A stretch of DNA of 64,000 bases from Prauserella marina (lineage in GTDB: Bacteria > Actinomycetota > Actinomycetes > Mycobacteriales > Pseudonocardiaceae): positions 1,228,501 to 1,292,500 of the forward strand of contig NZ_CP016353.1 of the NCBI RefSeq assembly GCF_002240355.1, written 5' to 3'. Every line of letters begins with the position of its first letter. The stretch's first letter is position 1. The notes below the pieces were generated by a model. The model saw only the letters and a list, made by a program, of their open reading frames with translations. It was not told the origin of the DNA and did not search any database. The position numbers and the translations under genes are program-made. This document shows, piece by piece, positions 50,420 to 59,053 of the stretch.

Positions 50420-52903
50420 ATGGCACGCCGCAAAGGCACCATGACGCGGGTCGACCCTTCCGCCTTCGACAAGGCGGGAGCCCACGTCTACGACAACCCG
50501 GTCAAGACGGAGATCGAGGACTCCTACCTGGAGTACGCGTACTCGGTCATCCACTCGCGCGCGCTGCCCGACGCCCGCGACGGGCTCAAGCCCGTCCACC
50601 GCCGGATCTTGTTCTCCATGAACGAGAACGGGTACCGGCCCAGCCACGCCTACGTGAAGTCGTCTCGCGTCGTCGGCGACGTGATGGGCAAGTACCACCC
50701 GCACGGCGACAGCGCCATCTACGAGGCGATGGTGCGGCTGGCGCAGGACTTCTCGATGAACGTGCCGCTCATCGACGGGCACGGCAACTTCGGTTCCCCC
50801 GACGACGGGCCAGCCGCCTCCCGGTACACCGAGGCACGCATGTCGCCGGAAGCGATGCTGCTCGTCGGCGAACTCGGCGAGGAGACCGTCGGCTTCCGGC
50901 CCAACTACGACGGTTCTCTCCAGGAACCGTCCGTGCTCCCAGCGGCGTTCCCGAACCTGCTCGTCAACGGTACGTCCGGCATCGCGGTCGGTATGGCGAC
51001 CAACATGATCCCGCACAACATAGGCGAGGTCATCGCGGCCGCGCGCTGGCTCATCAACCACCCCGGCGCCACGCTCGACAAGCTCATGGAGTTCGTGCCC
51101 GGCCCCGACCTGCCGACCGGTGGCCTGCTGCTCGGGCTCGACGAGGTCCGCAAGGCTTACGAGACCGGGCGCGGCATCGTGCGGATGAGGGCCAAGGTGC
51201 AGACCGGGCCCATCGAGGGCAGCAGGCGGCAGGGCATCACCGTCACCGAACTGCCCTACGGCGTCGGGCCGGAAAAAGTCATCGAGCGCATCACCGACGA
51301 GGTCGGCAAATCCAAGCGGCTCACCGGGATCGCCGACGTGAAGGACCTCACCGACAGGGAAAACGGCACCAGGCTCGTCATCGAGTGCAAGGTCGGCGTC
51401 AACCCGCAAGCACTGCTGGCCGACCTCTACCGGCTCACCCCGCTGGAACAGTCCTTCGGCATCAACAATCTCGTCCTCGTCGAAGGCCAGCCGCGGACGC
51501 TCGGGCTCAAGCAACTACTCGAAGTGTTCCTCGCCCACCGCTACGAGGTCGTCACCCGCAGGACCAAATACCGCAAACGCAAGCGTGAGGAACGACTGCA
51601 CCTCGTCGAGGGCCTGCTCAAGGCGCTGCTCGACATCGACAAGGTCATCAGGCTGATCAGGCAGAGCGAGAACGCGCAGGCGGCCAAAGACGGGCTGATG
51701 AAGCGCTTCAAGCTCTCCGAGATCCAGGCGACCTACATTCTCGACACGCCACTGCGCAGGCTCACCAAGTACGACAAGATCGAACTTGAGGACGAGCAGG
51801 ACCGGCTGCGTGAGGAGATCGCGGAGCTGGCGAAGATCCTCGACGACGAGTCGGTGCTGAAGAAGGTCGTCTCCCAGGAACTGGCCAAGGTCGCCAAGGA
51901 GTTCTCGACGGAACGCAGGACCGGGCTGATCGACGGCGACCTCAAGGAAGTGCTCGCAGCTTCCAAGTCGGCGGGCCCGCTGGAGGTCGCCGACGATCCG
52001 TGCCAGGTGATCCTTTCGGCGACCGGCCTCGTCGCTCGTACCGCGGCCGAATCCGAAGAGGTCGGCGAGGGCAGGCGGCGCAACGGGAGGGTCAAACACG
52101 ACGCGGTCTCCGCGGTCGTGCACACGACGGCCCGAGGTCAGGTACTGCTCGTCACCAACACCGGGCGAGCGTTCAAAGTGGACGTACTGCCGCTGCCGGT
52201 CCTACCGGAGCAAGCGGGCACGGTGTCCCTGCGCGGCGGCATGGCGGCTCGCGAACTGGTTCCGCTCGGCAAGGGCGAACGAGTCGTGGGCATCGCACCG
52301 CTCGGCGAACAAGCCGCGGGGGCGACCGGACTGGCCATCGGCACCAAACGGGGTGTGGTCAAGGTGTGCTCGCCGGAATGGCCGGTGCGCTCCGACGAGT
52401 TCGACGTCATCAGCCTCAAGGACGGCGACGAGATCGTGGGCGCGACCTGGCTCACCGATGGCGAGGAAACGCTTGCCTTCCTGTCCTCGCAGGCGGCCCT
52501 GCTGCGCTTCGCGGCCTCGCTCATCAGGCCGCAGGGCCTCAAGGGCGGTGGCATGGCCGGCATCAACCTCAGCGGAGACGCCGAGGTGGTGTTCTTCGGC
52601 GCGATTCGTACCGACGACGAGGAACACGGCGAGCCGATGGTCGTCACGGCGACCGGCACCAGTGTGAAGGTCACCCCCTTCGCCGAGTACCCGGCAAAGG
52701 GCAGGGCGACCGCGGGTGTGCGGGCACACCGGTTCCTCAAGGGCGAGAACAGCGTCACCGTCGCTTGGATCGGTCCACGTCCGGCGGGCGCGGGCAAGAA
52801 CGGCGACGCCGTCGAACTACCCGAGCCCGACCCGCGCAGGGACGGCTCCGGGGCGGCGCATCCAGGACCCGACGTCGTCGGTCACCTCATCGAACGCGGT
52901 TGA
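50420..52903 (+). CDS. parC: Type II topoisomerase subunit A, ParC/GyrA-like (topoisomerase IV)
   Basis: 827 residues, in operon with parE. The breakage-reunion domain begins [31 protein letters not shown], has the quinolone-region helix [22 protein letters not shown] (Ser98 is the usual resistance position) and active-site Tyr136 in [12 protein letters not shown]. The coiled-coil and exit gate follow (about 370-500). The C-terminal pinwheel domain (about 520-800) contains blade repeats such as [38 protein letters not shown] and a late [28 protein letters not shown]; the GyrA box QRRGGKG was not found, consistent with ParC. Confidence 0.93.
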   Translation: MARRKGTMTRVDPSAFDKAGAHVYDNPVKTEIEDSYLEYAYSVIHSRALPDARDGLKPVHRRILFSMNENGYRPSHAYVKSSRVVGDVMGKYHPHGDSAIYEAMVRLAQDFSMNVPLIDGHGNFGSPDDGPAASRYTEARMSPEAMLLVGELGEETVGFRPNYDGSLQEPSVLPAAFPNLLVNGTSGIAVGMATNMIPHNIGEVIAAARWLINHPGATLDKLMEFVPGPDLPTGGLLLGLDEVRKAYETGRGIVRMRAKVQTGPIEGSRRQGITVTELPYGVGPEKVIERITDEVGKSKRLTGIADVKDLTDRENGTRLVIECKVGVNPQALLADLYRLTPLEQSFGINNLVLVEGQPRTLGLKQLLEVFLAHRYEVVTRRTKYRKRKREERLHLVEGLLKALLDIDKVIRLIRQSENAQAAKDGLMKRFKLSEIQATYILDTPLRRLTKYDKIELEDEQDRLREEIAELAKILDDESVLKKVVSQELAKVAKEFSTERRTGLIDGDLKEVLAASKSAGPLEVADDPCQVILSATGLVARTAAESEEVGEGRRRNGRVKHDAVSAVVHTTARGQVLLVTNTGRAFKVDVLPLPVLPEQAGTVSLRGGMAARELVPLGKGERVVGIAPLGEQAAGATGLAIGTKRGVVKVCSPEWPVRSDEFDVISLKDGDEIVGATWLTDGEETLAFLSSQAALLRFAASLIRPQGLKGGGMAGINLSGDAEVVFFGAIRTDDEEHGEPMVVTATGTSVKVTPFAEYPAKGRATAGVRAHRFLKGENSVTVAWIGPRPAGAGKNGDAVELPEPDPRRDGSGAAHPGPDVVGHLIERG

Positions 52904-52908
52904 GCGCG

Positions 52909-52937
52909 GGTGCGGGGACCTCGCCGGTCCCCGCACC
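52909..52937. terminator. Hairpin terminator between parC and the convergent pseudouridine synthase gene
   Basis: GGTGCGGGGACC / GGTCCCCGCACC, a 12-bp perfect stem with a 5-base loop, just after the parC stop. It can serve both convergent genes. Confidence 0.8.
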
Positions 52938-52945
52938 GCGGCGCA

Positions 52946-53848
52946 TCACCAGGCCCTGAGGGTGGCCGCGCTGTCGAACCTGCGCGGCTCGCCGCTCAGC
53001 GGATCGGTGAATTCGAGTGTCTTGGCCAGTAACTGCAACGGCCTGCTGAAATCGTCCAGCGCGGTCTCGGTCAGCACCGGGTAGAACGTGTCGTGCACGA
53101 TCGGAACCCCGAGCGAGGACATGTGCAGGCGCAGCTGGTGGGTACGGCCGGTTGTCGGCAGCAGCCGATACCTGCCGAGTCCTTCCCTGTGCTCGACCAG
53201 TTCGACGTGCGTCTCGGCATTCGGCTCGCCGGGTACTTCCCGCGCGGTCATGATGCCGCGCTCTTTGACGATGCGGCTGCGAACAACCGTGGGCAGCTTC
53301 AGTTCGGGCCGGTGAGGTGCCACCGCCTCGTACACCTTGCGCACGACCCGGTCGCGAAAGAGCGTTTGGTAGGCCCCGCGCAGTTCTCTGCGGGTCACGA
53401 ACATGACGAGCCCCGCCGTGACGCGGTCGAGGCGGTGAGCCGGTGACAGTTCGGGAAGTTCCAGGTCGCGACGCAGCCGCACCAGCGCGGTTTCCAGTAC
53501 GTGCTTGCCTCGCGGGATGGTGGCGAGGAAATGCGGTTTATCCACGACCACGAGGTTGTCGTCCCTGTGCACGATGCCGATCTCGAAGGGGACGGGAACC
53601 TCGTCGGGAAGGTCCCGGTGGAACCAGACGAACGTGTTGGGGACGAACGGCGTCTCCATGGTGATCGGCCCTTCGAGGCCGACGATGCGTTCTTCCCGCA
53701 CCATCGTGTCGATGTACTGGGGTTCCAGCCGGGGCAACCGGTCGACCAGATGGTCCCGCACCGTTGCCCAGTTCCCTTCCGAGGGCAGCCTGATCCGAGC
53801 GGCGTCGAGACCGTGCCGCTGCGGCAGTGGTGACGCGGGACGTTTCAT
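52946..53848 (-). CDS. RluA-family 23S rRNA/tRNA pseudouridine synthase
   Basis: 300 residues from ATG 53848. The family core is IGIVHRDDNLVVVDKPHFLATIPRG, the catalytic AHRLDRVTAGLVMFV with Asp141 in HRLDRVTAG, and RYRLLPTTGRTHQLRLHMSSLGVPIVHDTFYP. Catalysis isomerises uridine in structured RNA. The N-terminal segment includes WATVRDHLVDRLPRLEPQYIDTMVREERI, resembling the domain seen in the RluC/D-like actinobacterial members. Target RNA is unknown. It lies convergent to parC across a shared hairpin. Confidence 0.92.
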   Translation of the reverse strand: MKRPASPLPQRHGLDAARIRLPSEGNWATVRDHLVDRLPRLEPQYIDTMVREERIVGLEGPITMETPFVPNTFVWFHRDLPDEVPVPFEIGIVHRDDNLVVVDKPHFLATIPRGKHVLETALVRLRRDLELPELSPAHRLDRVTAGLVMFVTRRELRGAYQTLFRDRVVRKVYEAVAPHRPELKLPTVVRSRIVKERGIMTAREVPGEPNAETHVELVEHREGLGRYRLLPTTGRTHQLRLHMSSLGVPIVHDTFYPVLTETALDDFSRPLQLLAKTLEFTDPLSGEPRRFDSAATLRAW

Positions 53849-53927
53849 CCTCTTCACTGTAGCCGTCTGGCCGTTGCGGCCGTTTTCGGTAGCCGCAGGG
53901 CGACGCTGAAGAGCAGGCCGGTCGCGC

Positions 53928-54929
53928 TCAGTGCGGATTTCCGCGCGCCATCCACCGGTACTGCGCGGCGACCTCGGCGGGGCTTGCCACTTTGTCGAGG
54001 AACATGAGGCCGTCGAAACGGCATTCGCACGGATTGCGTTCGAGTGTGTTCTGCGGGAAGCTGCCGCCGATCTTGATGCCTCTCGGGTCGGTCGCCGACG
54101 TCCGATGTGGACCTGGCGTGCCGCCGACCTCCCATGGATCATCGGTTTCGGTGTAGAAACCGGGTACCGGTTTCCCGTTGCGGTACAGCGCCATCGTTCC
54201 CTTGTCGAAGTCGAAGGTGGCCGCGAGGAAGACCCACTCATCCTTGGGGAGCAGGCGCTGCCAGTCCTGGCTCGCCGCGAACGTCTGCGACCGGCCGTCG
54301 TCGAGCCGCCTTCCCAGCGCCACCAGCCGCAACTCACCGTCCACATTGATGAGTTCGAGCAGTGCCCTGACCCCGTGGCCGTCCGAGTTTCCGGCCAGAA
54401 TGCCCGCGAGCCCGACGGCGTTGAAGTAGTCGCCGGGGTCGGGCGTGGTCGAATCCGGTTTCGGATGGTCGCCGGTCATCTTGAACCAGCCCATCACCGT
54501 TGTCGACGTGGTGGCGTTGAATGCGTTCAGCGTCGGTACGCCGCCGGGGGAGTACACCCCGGCCTTCCAATCGTCGTTGCCCGCGACGCTCTCGTCGATC
54601 TGCTTGGTTTGCAGCGCCTTTCGCGCTCCGGGGTAAGCGTTGTCGGCGACCCGCATCGCCGCCGCGCCGTTGATCAATTCGAGGTCGGTACCCGATCGGC
54701 CCAGATCCCGTTCCAGCCCGGGGTTTCCCGCGACCGGGTGATCGAAGTCGTAGTAGGAGACGAGATGCGGCGCGAGCGTGGGAAAGACGGCAGGTTTGCC
54801 GGGAGACGCGTGCGCGACCGGTACCGCGAGGCTCGCGCCGACGAGGACCGCCGCGAGCGCGGCGCCCGTCCTCACCACCTTGCTCGCGCGCCGTGTCCTT
54901 TTCCCACCCAGCTTTCCGGGCAGCGACAT
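53928..54929 (-). CDS. Secreted LamG/concanavalin-like carbohydrate-binding domain protein
   Basis: 333 residues from ATG 54929, with GTGAGGTGAG upstream. A long signal peptide is present: basic KRTRRASKVVRT, hydrophobic GAALAAVLVGASLAVPV, cleavage at AHA/S near residue 42. The mature part is a single LamG/concanavalin-like jelly roll: HLVSYYDFDHP, TTVMGWFKMTGDHPKP, LLELINVDGELRLVAL, DEWVFLAATFDFDKGTMALYRNGKPV, CECRFDGLMFLDKVASPAEV. No catalytic signature is visible. A perfect LacI/cre-type operator stands just upstream of the ribosome-binding site, suggesting repression relieved by a sugar. Confidence 0.85.
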   Translation of the reverse strand: MSLPGKLGGKRTRRASKVVRTGAALAAVLVGASLAVPVAHASPGKPAVFPTLAPHLVSYYDFDHPVAGNPGLERDLGRSGTDLELINGAAAMRVADNAYPGARKALQTKQIDESVAGNDDWKAGVYSPGGVPTLNAFNATTSTTVMGWFKMTGDHPKPDSTTPDPGDYFNAVGLAGILAGNSDGHGVRALLELINVDGELRLVALGRRLDDGRSQTFAASQDWQRLLPKDEWVFLAATFDFDKGTMALYRNGKPVPGFYTETDDPWEVGGTPGPHRTSATDPRGIKIGGSFPQNTLERNPCECRFDGLMFLDKVASPAEVAAQYRWMARGNPH

Positions 54930-54957
54930 CTGCTCACCTCACGGGATCGACGTGTTG

Positions 54958-54971
54958 TGAAAGCGCTTTCA
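54958..54971. promoter_or_regulatory. LacI-family/cre-type operator
   Basis: TGAAAGCGCTTTCA is a perfect 14-bp palindrome, identical to the classical LacI-family/CcpA operator core, 28 bases before the start of the secreted LamG-like gene. Confidence 0.8.
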
Positions 54972-55022
54972 GTTCTCGAAAGCAGAAGCCTACCCAGGAT
55001 TTCTTGTGCGGTCCAGAGGTGA

Positions 55023-55697
55023 TCAGTGCGATCGTTCGCCGCCGCGTGGCTTCACCAGCCCGGATTCGAACGCGAACACGACGAGTTGAGCGCGGTCGCG
55101 CGCGTGCAGCTTGACCATGGCCCTGCTGACATGGGTCTTGGCCGTCAGCGGGCTGATCACCATGTGCCCGGCGATCTCCGCGTTGGAAAGTCCCCTCGCC
55201 ACCAGCGCGACGACCTCGCGTTCCCTGTTGGTCAGTTCGGCGAGGTGCGTGCTCACACCAGCCGAGGGAGGCGCCGCGACGAACTCGCTGATCAGCGTGC
55301 GCGTGATGGAAGGAGCCAGCAGGGCGTCACCCCGCGCGGCGACCCGCACGGAGTGCACGAGGTCCGCCGGCTCGATGTCCTTGACGAGGAAACCCGTCGC
55401 GCCTGCCCGAAGCGCGTTGAACACGTACTCGTCGAAACCGTAATTGGTCAGCATGACGACATGCACTCCGGCGAGTTCGGGATCGGCCGCTATCCTCCTC
55501 GTTGCCTCGATCCCGTCGGCGACCGGCATCTGGATGTCGATCAACGCGACGTCGGGGCGGTGCGCGGCGGCCGCGGCCGCGCCTTCCTCGCCGTCAGCGG
55601 CCTCGGCGACGACCTCGATGTCGTCCTCCGCGTCGAGCAATGCGCGGAAACCGCCCCTGATCAGCGCCTGGTCGTCGACGAGGAGCACCCGGATCAT
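55023..55697 (-). CDS. NarL-family response regulator
   Basis: 224 residues from ATG 55697. Receiver domain with VLLVDDQALIRGGFRALL, phosphoacceptor Asp54 in ALIDIQMP and conserved lysine in FLVKDIEPADL. The LuxR-type HTH is LTNREREVVALVARGLSNAEIAGHMVISPLTAKTHVSRAMVKLHARDRAQLVVFA. ATG overlaps the kinase stop (ATGA), so it forms a cognate pair with the following sensor gene. Target genes unknown; the pair is not linked to a transporter, unlike the system at 10.7-14 kb. Confidence 0.94.
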   Translation of the reverse strand: MIRVLLVDDQALIRGGFRALLDAEDDIEVVAEAADGEEGAAAAAAHRPDVALIDIQMPVADGIEATRRIAADPELAGVHVVMLTNYGFDEYVFNALRAGATGFLVKDIEPADLVHSVRVAARGDALLAPSITRTLISEFVAAPPSAGVSTHLAELTNREREVVALVARGLSNAEIAGHMVISPLTAKTHVSRAMVKLHARDRAQLVVFAFESGLVKPRGGERSH

Positions 55698-56860
55698 GCG
55701 GTGACCACCGTCGGGAGGGTGGCCTCGACCCTGAACCCACCGTGCTCCCTTGGCGCCGCGTGCAGCGTGCCGCCGAGAGCGTTGACCCGTTCCCGCATTC
55801 CGATCAGTCCGACCCCGCCGGGCGATGTGGTTGTCGCGGCGTTTGCCTCTCCCTCGCTGCCGTCGTCCTCGACGCGTACCGTCACCTCGCCTTCAAGGTA
55901 ACCAATGTGGACGGTCGCCGACGCACCGGCCGCGTGCCTGCTGACATTGGTGAGCGCTTCCTGCACGATCCGGTAGGCCGCCCTGTCGACCTCGGCCGGC
56001 AGCGGCCGTCGTTTCCCCTCGACCGTCACCGTCGCGGAGACCCCGGCTTTGCCGACCAGTTCGGCGAGTCTTGCCAGGCCGGTGTCCTGGTGCCGCTCGG
56101 TCCGGTCCGCGCGCAACACCTCCAGTGTCGCTCGCAGCTCTCTTCCCGCCTCCCTGCTCGCGTCCTGAACGGCGACAAGCGCCTCGGGTACCTCGATTCC
56201 CCGCTTGCGGGCGAGGTGCACGGCCACTCCGGCCTGAACGGTGATGATGGAGATCTGATGGGTCAGCGAATCGTGCAGCTCTCTCGCGATGCGCAGCCGT
56301 TCCTCGCTTGCCCTGTGCAGCGCCGCTTCCTCCCTGGTTCGCTCGGCCTCGGCCGCCCGCTGCTCCACCTGGCGCAGGTAGGCCCTGCGGTGCCGGGTCA
56401 CTTCACCGAGTACCAGCACGGCGAAGAACCAGCCGACGGGCAATAACGCGTCCTGGATGGCCTGCGTCGCCGAGAGCCCGTCGTCGAGTTCGGCGAGGTT
56501 CTGCGCGAAGGCGAACACGATGAGGGGTGCGACGACGGCGATACCCAGCACCCGGTGCCCCAGGCTCACCACCGTGTACACGGCGATGAGCGCGGGAGCC
56601 GCGGCGATCGGGCCGGGATCGGCCTGGAGCGTGTAGACGAGGTTCGCGACGAGACTGATCGCGAGCACGGCTCTCGGTGCCCTCGTCCTCGCGACGAGAG
56701 CGAGGGAACTGATCACGAGCAGGACGTAGTCGAGCGCGCCGGGCCTTGCCTGCCCGGTCAGCGCGTCCACGAGCACCAGGACCGTCACGCTCGCGGCGAG
56801 TGCGGCATCGAACGGGCGGGATCGCCACCTGTGCGCGGCCCCCGTATCAGCGGCTCCCAT
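55694..56860 (-). CDS. DesK/LiaS-type sensor histidine kinase
   Basis: 388 residues. Five hydrophobic segments between residues 15 and 155 form the membrane part, followed by a coiled-coil linker (HRRAYLRQVEQRAAEAERTREEA). HisKA_3 carries ERLRIARELHDSLTHQISII with phosphoacceptor His196; the ATPase has YRIVQEALTNVSRHAAGA, VEDDGSEGEANAA and GVGLIGMRERVNALGG. It is coupled to the response regulator. Signal unknown. Confidence 0.93.
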   Translation of the reverse strand: MGAADTGAAHRWRSRPFDAALAASVTVLVLVDALTGQARPGALDYVLLVISSLALVARTRAPRAVLAISLVANLVYTLQADPGPIAAAPALIAVYTVVSLGHRVLGIAVVAPLIVFAFAQNLAELDDGLSATQAIQDALLPVGWFFAVLVLGEVTRHRRAYLRQVEQRAAEAERTREEAALHRASEERLRIARELHDSLTHQISIITVQAGVAVHLARKRGIEVPEALVAVQDASREAGRELRATLEVLRADRTERHQDTGLARLAELVGKAGVSATVTVEGKRRPLPAEVDRAAYRIVQEALTNVSRHAAGASATVHIGYLEGEVTVRVEDDGSEGEANAATTTSPGGVGLIGMRERVNALGGTLHAAPREHGGFRVEATLPTVVTA

Positions 56861-56899
56861 GAGGGCAGCCTAAACCGGAATCCCCTCATTCTCGTTCGG

Positions 56900-56921
56900 T
56901 CCGGGGAGTACTTCCCCCGGA
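56900..56921 (-). terminator. Short hairpin after the SorC-like gene
   Basis: TCCGGGG-AGTACTTC-CCCCGGA, 7-bp stem, lying 11 bases downstream of the regulator stop and before the kinase gene. Confidence 0.5.
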
Positions 56922-56931
56922 GTAGACGACG

Positions 56932-57906
56932 TCAGCCGCGTGCGGCGGCCAGTTCGAGTGCCCTCCGTGCCGCGTCGGCGTCGGTGATGAACGTCGACAC
57001 CATGCCTGAACGCAGTACGGCGTCGATCGCCTCGGCCTTCGGCGTGGTGTAGCCCAGCGCGATGACCTCAGGTACCTGACGCAGTTCCTCGTGACTGATG
57101 GCCAGTACGTGGTGCGCGAGCCCGGTGGAGAGCGCGTTTCCCTCCGCGTCGAACAGCCGCGCCGCGACCTCGGCCTTGGCGCCGCGCTTGGTGATCGAGT
57201 CCCTTTCGGACGGGCTGAGCGAGTCGTAGACGGTCGATTCGTTCTCTTGCCACGCCCCGATGCTCACGACGGCCTTGGTGATGTTCCGGAACTGACCGAA
57301 GGTTTCGGCGATGCCCGGCTGCCTCCGCAGCGTCTCCGTCGTGCGCCGGTCGGGGAGGACCAGCGGCGCGAAGATCGGGTAGGCGTCTCCTCCGGAGACC
57401 CGCGCCAGCCCGCTCACCGTCTCCACGGACCGGTCCCGCATGTCCATGCCTGCCTGCACGCCGCACAACTGCACGACCGCGCAGCGGGGGAGGGACGTGA
57501 TCTGTTCGGTCATCACGTTCACTGACCTCGCCCACGACAACCCGATCACGTCGTCCTTCGTGGCCAGTTCGCTCAGCACACTGGCCGCGAGCGCGCCGAT
57601 GCGCCGTCGCAGCTCGGGCCTTCCCTCTGGTTGACTCGCTCGTTCGAGCACGAACGCATGTCGCAGGCCATACGCGGCCGCAAGCTCGCCCGACAACCCG
57701 GGATCGATGGGAAACGGCAGATCGAAGGTCACCTTGACGATGCCGATTTCCCTTGCCCAGTCGAGTATCCGGGCCACCTTGAACCTGCTGATCGAGTAGT
57801 CCTTCGCGATGTCGAGCTTCGAGTGCCCTCGCACGTAGAACCGATGGGCGATCGTGGCCGCCTGAACCGAATCAGTAAGGCTCACCGTGCGACTCCGTCT
57901 GCTCAT
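56932..57906 (-). CDS. SorC-family (DeoR/SorC type) transcriptional regulator of the polyol operon
   Basis: 324 residues from ATG 57906, whose codon lies within a palindromic operator. The N-terminal HTH reads AATIAHRFYVRGHSKLDIAKDYSISRFKVARILDWAREIGIVKVTF, typical of SorC/DeoR regulators with sigma-70 region 4-like recognition. The C-terminal SorC sugar-binding domain (about 60-320) contains VIGLSWARSVNVMTEQI, VVQLCGVQ, VSIGAWQENESTVYDSL and a late VIALGYTTPKAEAIDAVLRSGMVSTFITD. Such proteins bind phosphorylated sugars or polyols. It is divergent from the dehydrogenase/ABC operon, and the repeated palindrome in the intergenic region is its probable site. Confidence 0.93.
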   Translation of the reverse strand: MSRRSRTVSLTDSVQAATIAHRFYVRGHSKLDIAKDYSISRFKVARILDWAREIGIVKVTFDLPFPIDPGLSGELAAAYGLRHAFVLERASQPEGRPELRRRIGALAASVLSELATKDDVIGLSWARSVNVMTEQITSLPRCAVVQLCGVQAGMDMRDRSVETVSGLARVSGGDAYPIFAPLVLPDRRTTETLRRQPGIAETFGQFRNITKAVVSIGAWQENESTVYDSLSPSERDSITKRGAKAEVAARLFDAEGNALSTGLAHHVLAISHEELRQVPEVIALGYTTPKAEAIDAVLRSGMVSTFITDADAARRALELAAARG

Positions 57907-57913
57907 ATGAGCA
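57900..57913. promoter_or_regulatory. SorC operator, copy 1
   Basis: TGCTCATATGAGCA, a perfect 14-bp palindrome, covers the start codon of the sorC-like gene. The 12-bp core GCTCATATGAGC is repeated at 58005-58016. Confidence 0.7.
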
Positions 57914-58004
57914 CTATAGCTGGAAATCTGAGCGAAAGGTTGACGTAACACCAGCGTTTATCCTTCAATGCCTGCACATGTCGTTGTAGCGATGAATGAA
58001 CGAC

Positions 58005-58016
58005 GCTCATATGAGC
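58005..58016. promoter_or_regulatory. SorC operator, copy 2
   Basis: GCTCATATGAGC, identical core to copy 1; its centre is 104 bases away, about ten helical turns. It lies 17 bases before the dehydrogenase ATG, positioned to block that operon. Confidence 0.7.
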
Positions 58017-58033
58017 GGTGAAGGGTGGGTGGC

Positions 58034-59053
58034 ATGCGCGCCGCGATCGTCGACCAGCCGGGGACCATCAGGGTGGGTGATGTACCCGACCCCAAGCCCG
58101 CCGAACGGCAGGTCGTCGTCAAGGTCGGCGCGTGCGGCATCTGCGGAACCGACCTGCACATCGCCGACGGGCATTTCCCGCCGACCCCGTATCCGATCGT
58201 CCCTGGGCACGAGTTCGCCGGTGAGATCGTCGAACTCGGGCCTGGTGTGCCCGGTGACTGGCGGATCGGTGACCGGGTCGCCGTCGACCCTTCACTGTTC
58301 TGCGGCTACTGCACTCCGTGCAGGTCAGGTCACGGCAACCTGTGCGCCAACTGGGGCGCCACCGGGGACACCGTCGACGGAGCCTTCGCCGAATACGTCG
58401 CCGTCCCTTCGGCCAACTGCTACCGCATGCCCGAAGGCATGACCTGGCAGCAAGGTGCGCTCGTCGAGCCCGTCTCCTGCGCGGTGCACGGTGTCAGGAG
58501 GGTCGGCGTAGAGGCCGGTGAACGGTTCCTGGTGATGGGGGCGGGAACGATGGGCCTCATCATGCAGCAGTTGCTGCAACGGGCTGGTGCCTCGGTGACC
58601 GTCGTCGACCGCAACACCGCGAGACTGGCCAGGGCCACCGAACTCGGTGCCGTCGCCGTCGCCGGCGACGCCGCCGACCTGGCCGACGAGAAGTTCGACG
58701 CCGCGGCCGACTGCACCGGCGCCGTCCCCGCCATCGAGGCGGCCTTCGACGCGTTGCGCAGAGGGGGAAGGCTGTTGGTCTTCGGCGTCGCGCCCGAAGA
58801 GGCGCGAGTGGCGCTCTCACCGTTTCGGATCTACAACGACGAGATCACCGTCGTCGGCTCGATGGCGGTACTCAACAGTTTCGGCACCGCGCTCGACCTC
58901 GTCGCGGCAGGCGCCGTCGACACGGACGCGTTGCTCACCGACACGCTTTCGCTCGAACGTTATCCCGACGCACTGGCGTTGATGCGCAGTGGCGCCGGAC
59001 TCAAGGTCCAAGTGATCCCGGGAGGCGGCAACGATGCCCACACCGCTCGGTAG
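58034..59053 (+). CDS. Zinc-dependent polyol (sorbitol/arabitol-type) dehydrogenase, MDR family
   Basis: 339 residues from ATG 58034, chosen over GTG 58025 because AAGGGT fits its spacing. Catalytic zinc ligands Cys37 (GICGTDLH), His59 and Glu60 (PGHEFAGE) are present, and all four structural zinc cysteines are visible (Cys90, Cys93, Cys96, Cys104). The nucleotide fold starts FLVMGAGTMGLIMQQLL with TVVDRN for NAD(H) preference. It oxidises a polyol to a ketose; the adjacent SorC regulator and MtlE/SmoE-like transporter argue for a hexitol or pentitol. Its 3' end overlaps the binding-protein gene by 20 bp. Confidence 0.93.
   Translation: MRAAIVDQPGTIRVGDVPDPKPAERQVVVKVGACGICGTDLHIADGHFPPTPYPIVPGHEFAGEIVELGPGVPGDWRIGDRVAVDPSLFCGYCTPCRSGHGNLCANWGATGDTVDGAFAEYVAVPSANCYRMPEGMTWQQGALVEPVSCAVHGVRRVGVEAGERFLVMGAGTMGLIMQQLLQRAGASVTVVDRNTARLARATELGAVAVAGDAADLADEKFDAAADCTGAVPAIEAAFDALRRGGRLLVFGVAPEEARVALSPFRIYNDEITVVGSMAVLNSFGTALDLVAAGAVDTDALLTDTLSLERYPDALALMRSGAGLKVQVIPGGGNDAHTAR

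Noticed and set aside
48349-52903. DNA gyrase gyrB-gyrA
   Set aside because: The [18 protein letters not shown] form of the B subunit and the absence of a recognisable GyrA box favour ParE-ParC; a gyrase pair elsewhere would settle it.
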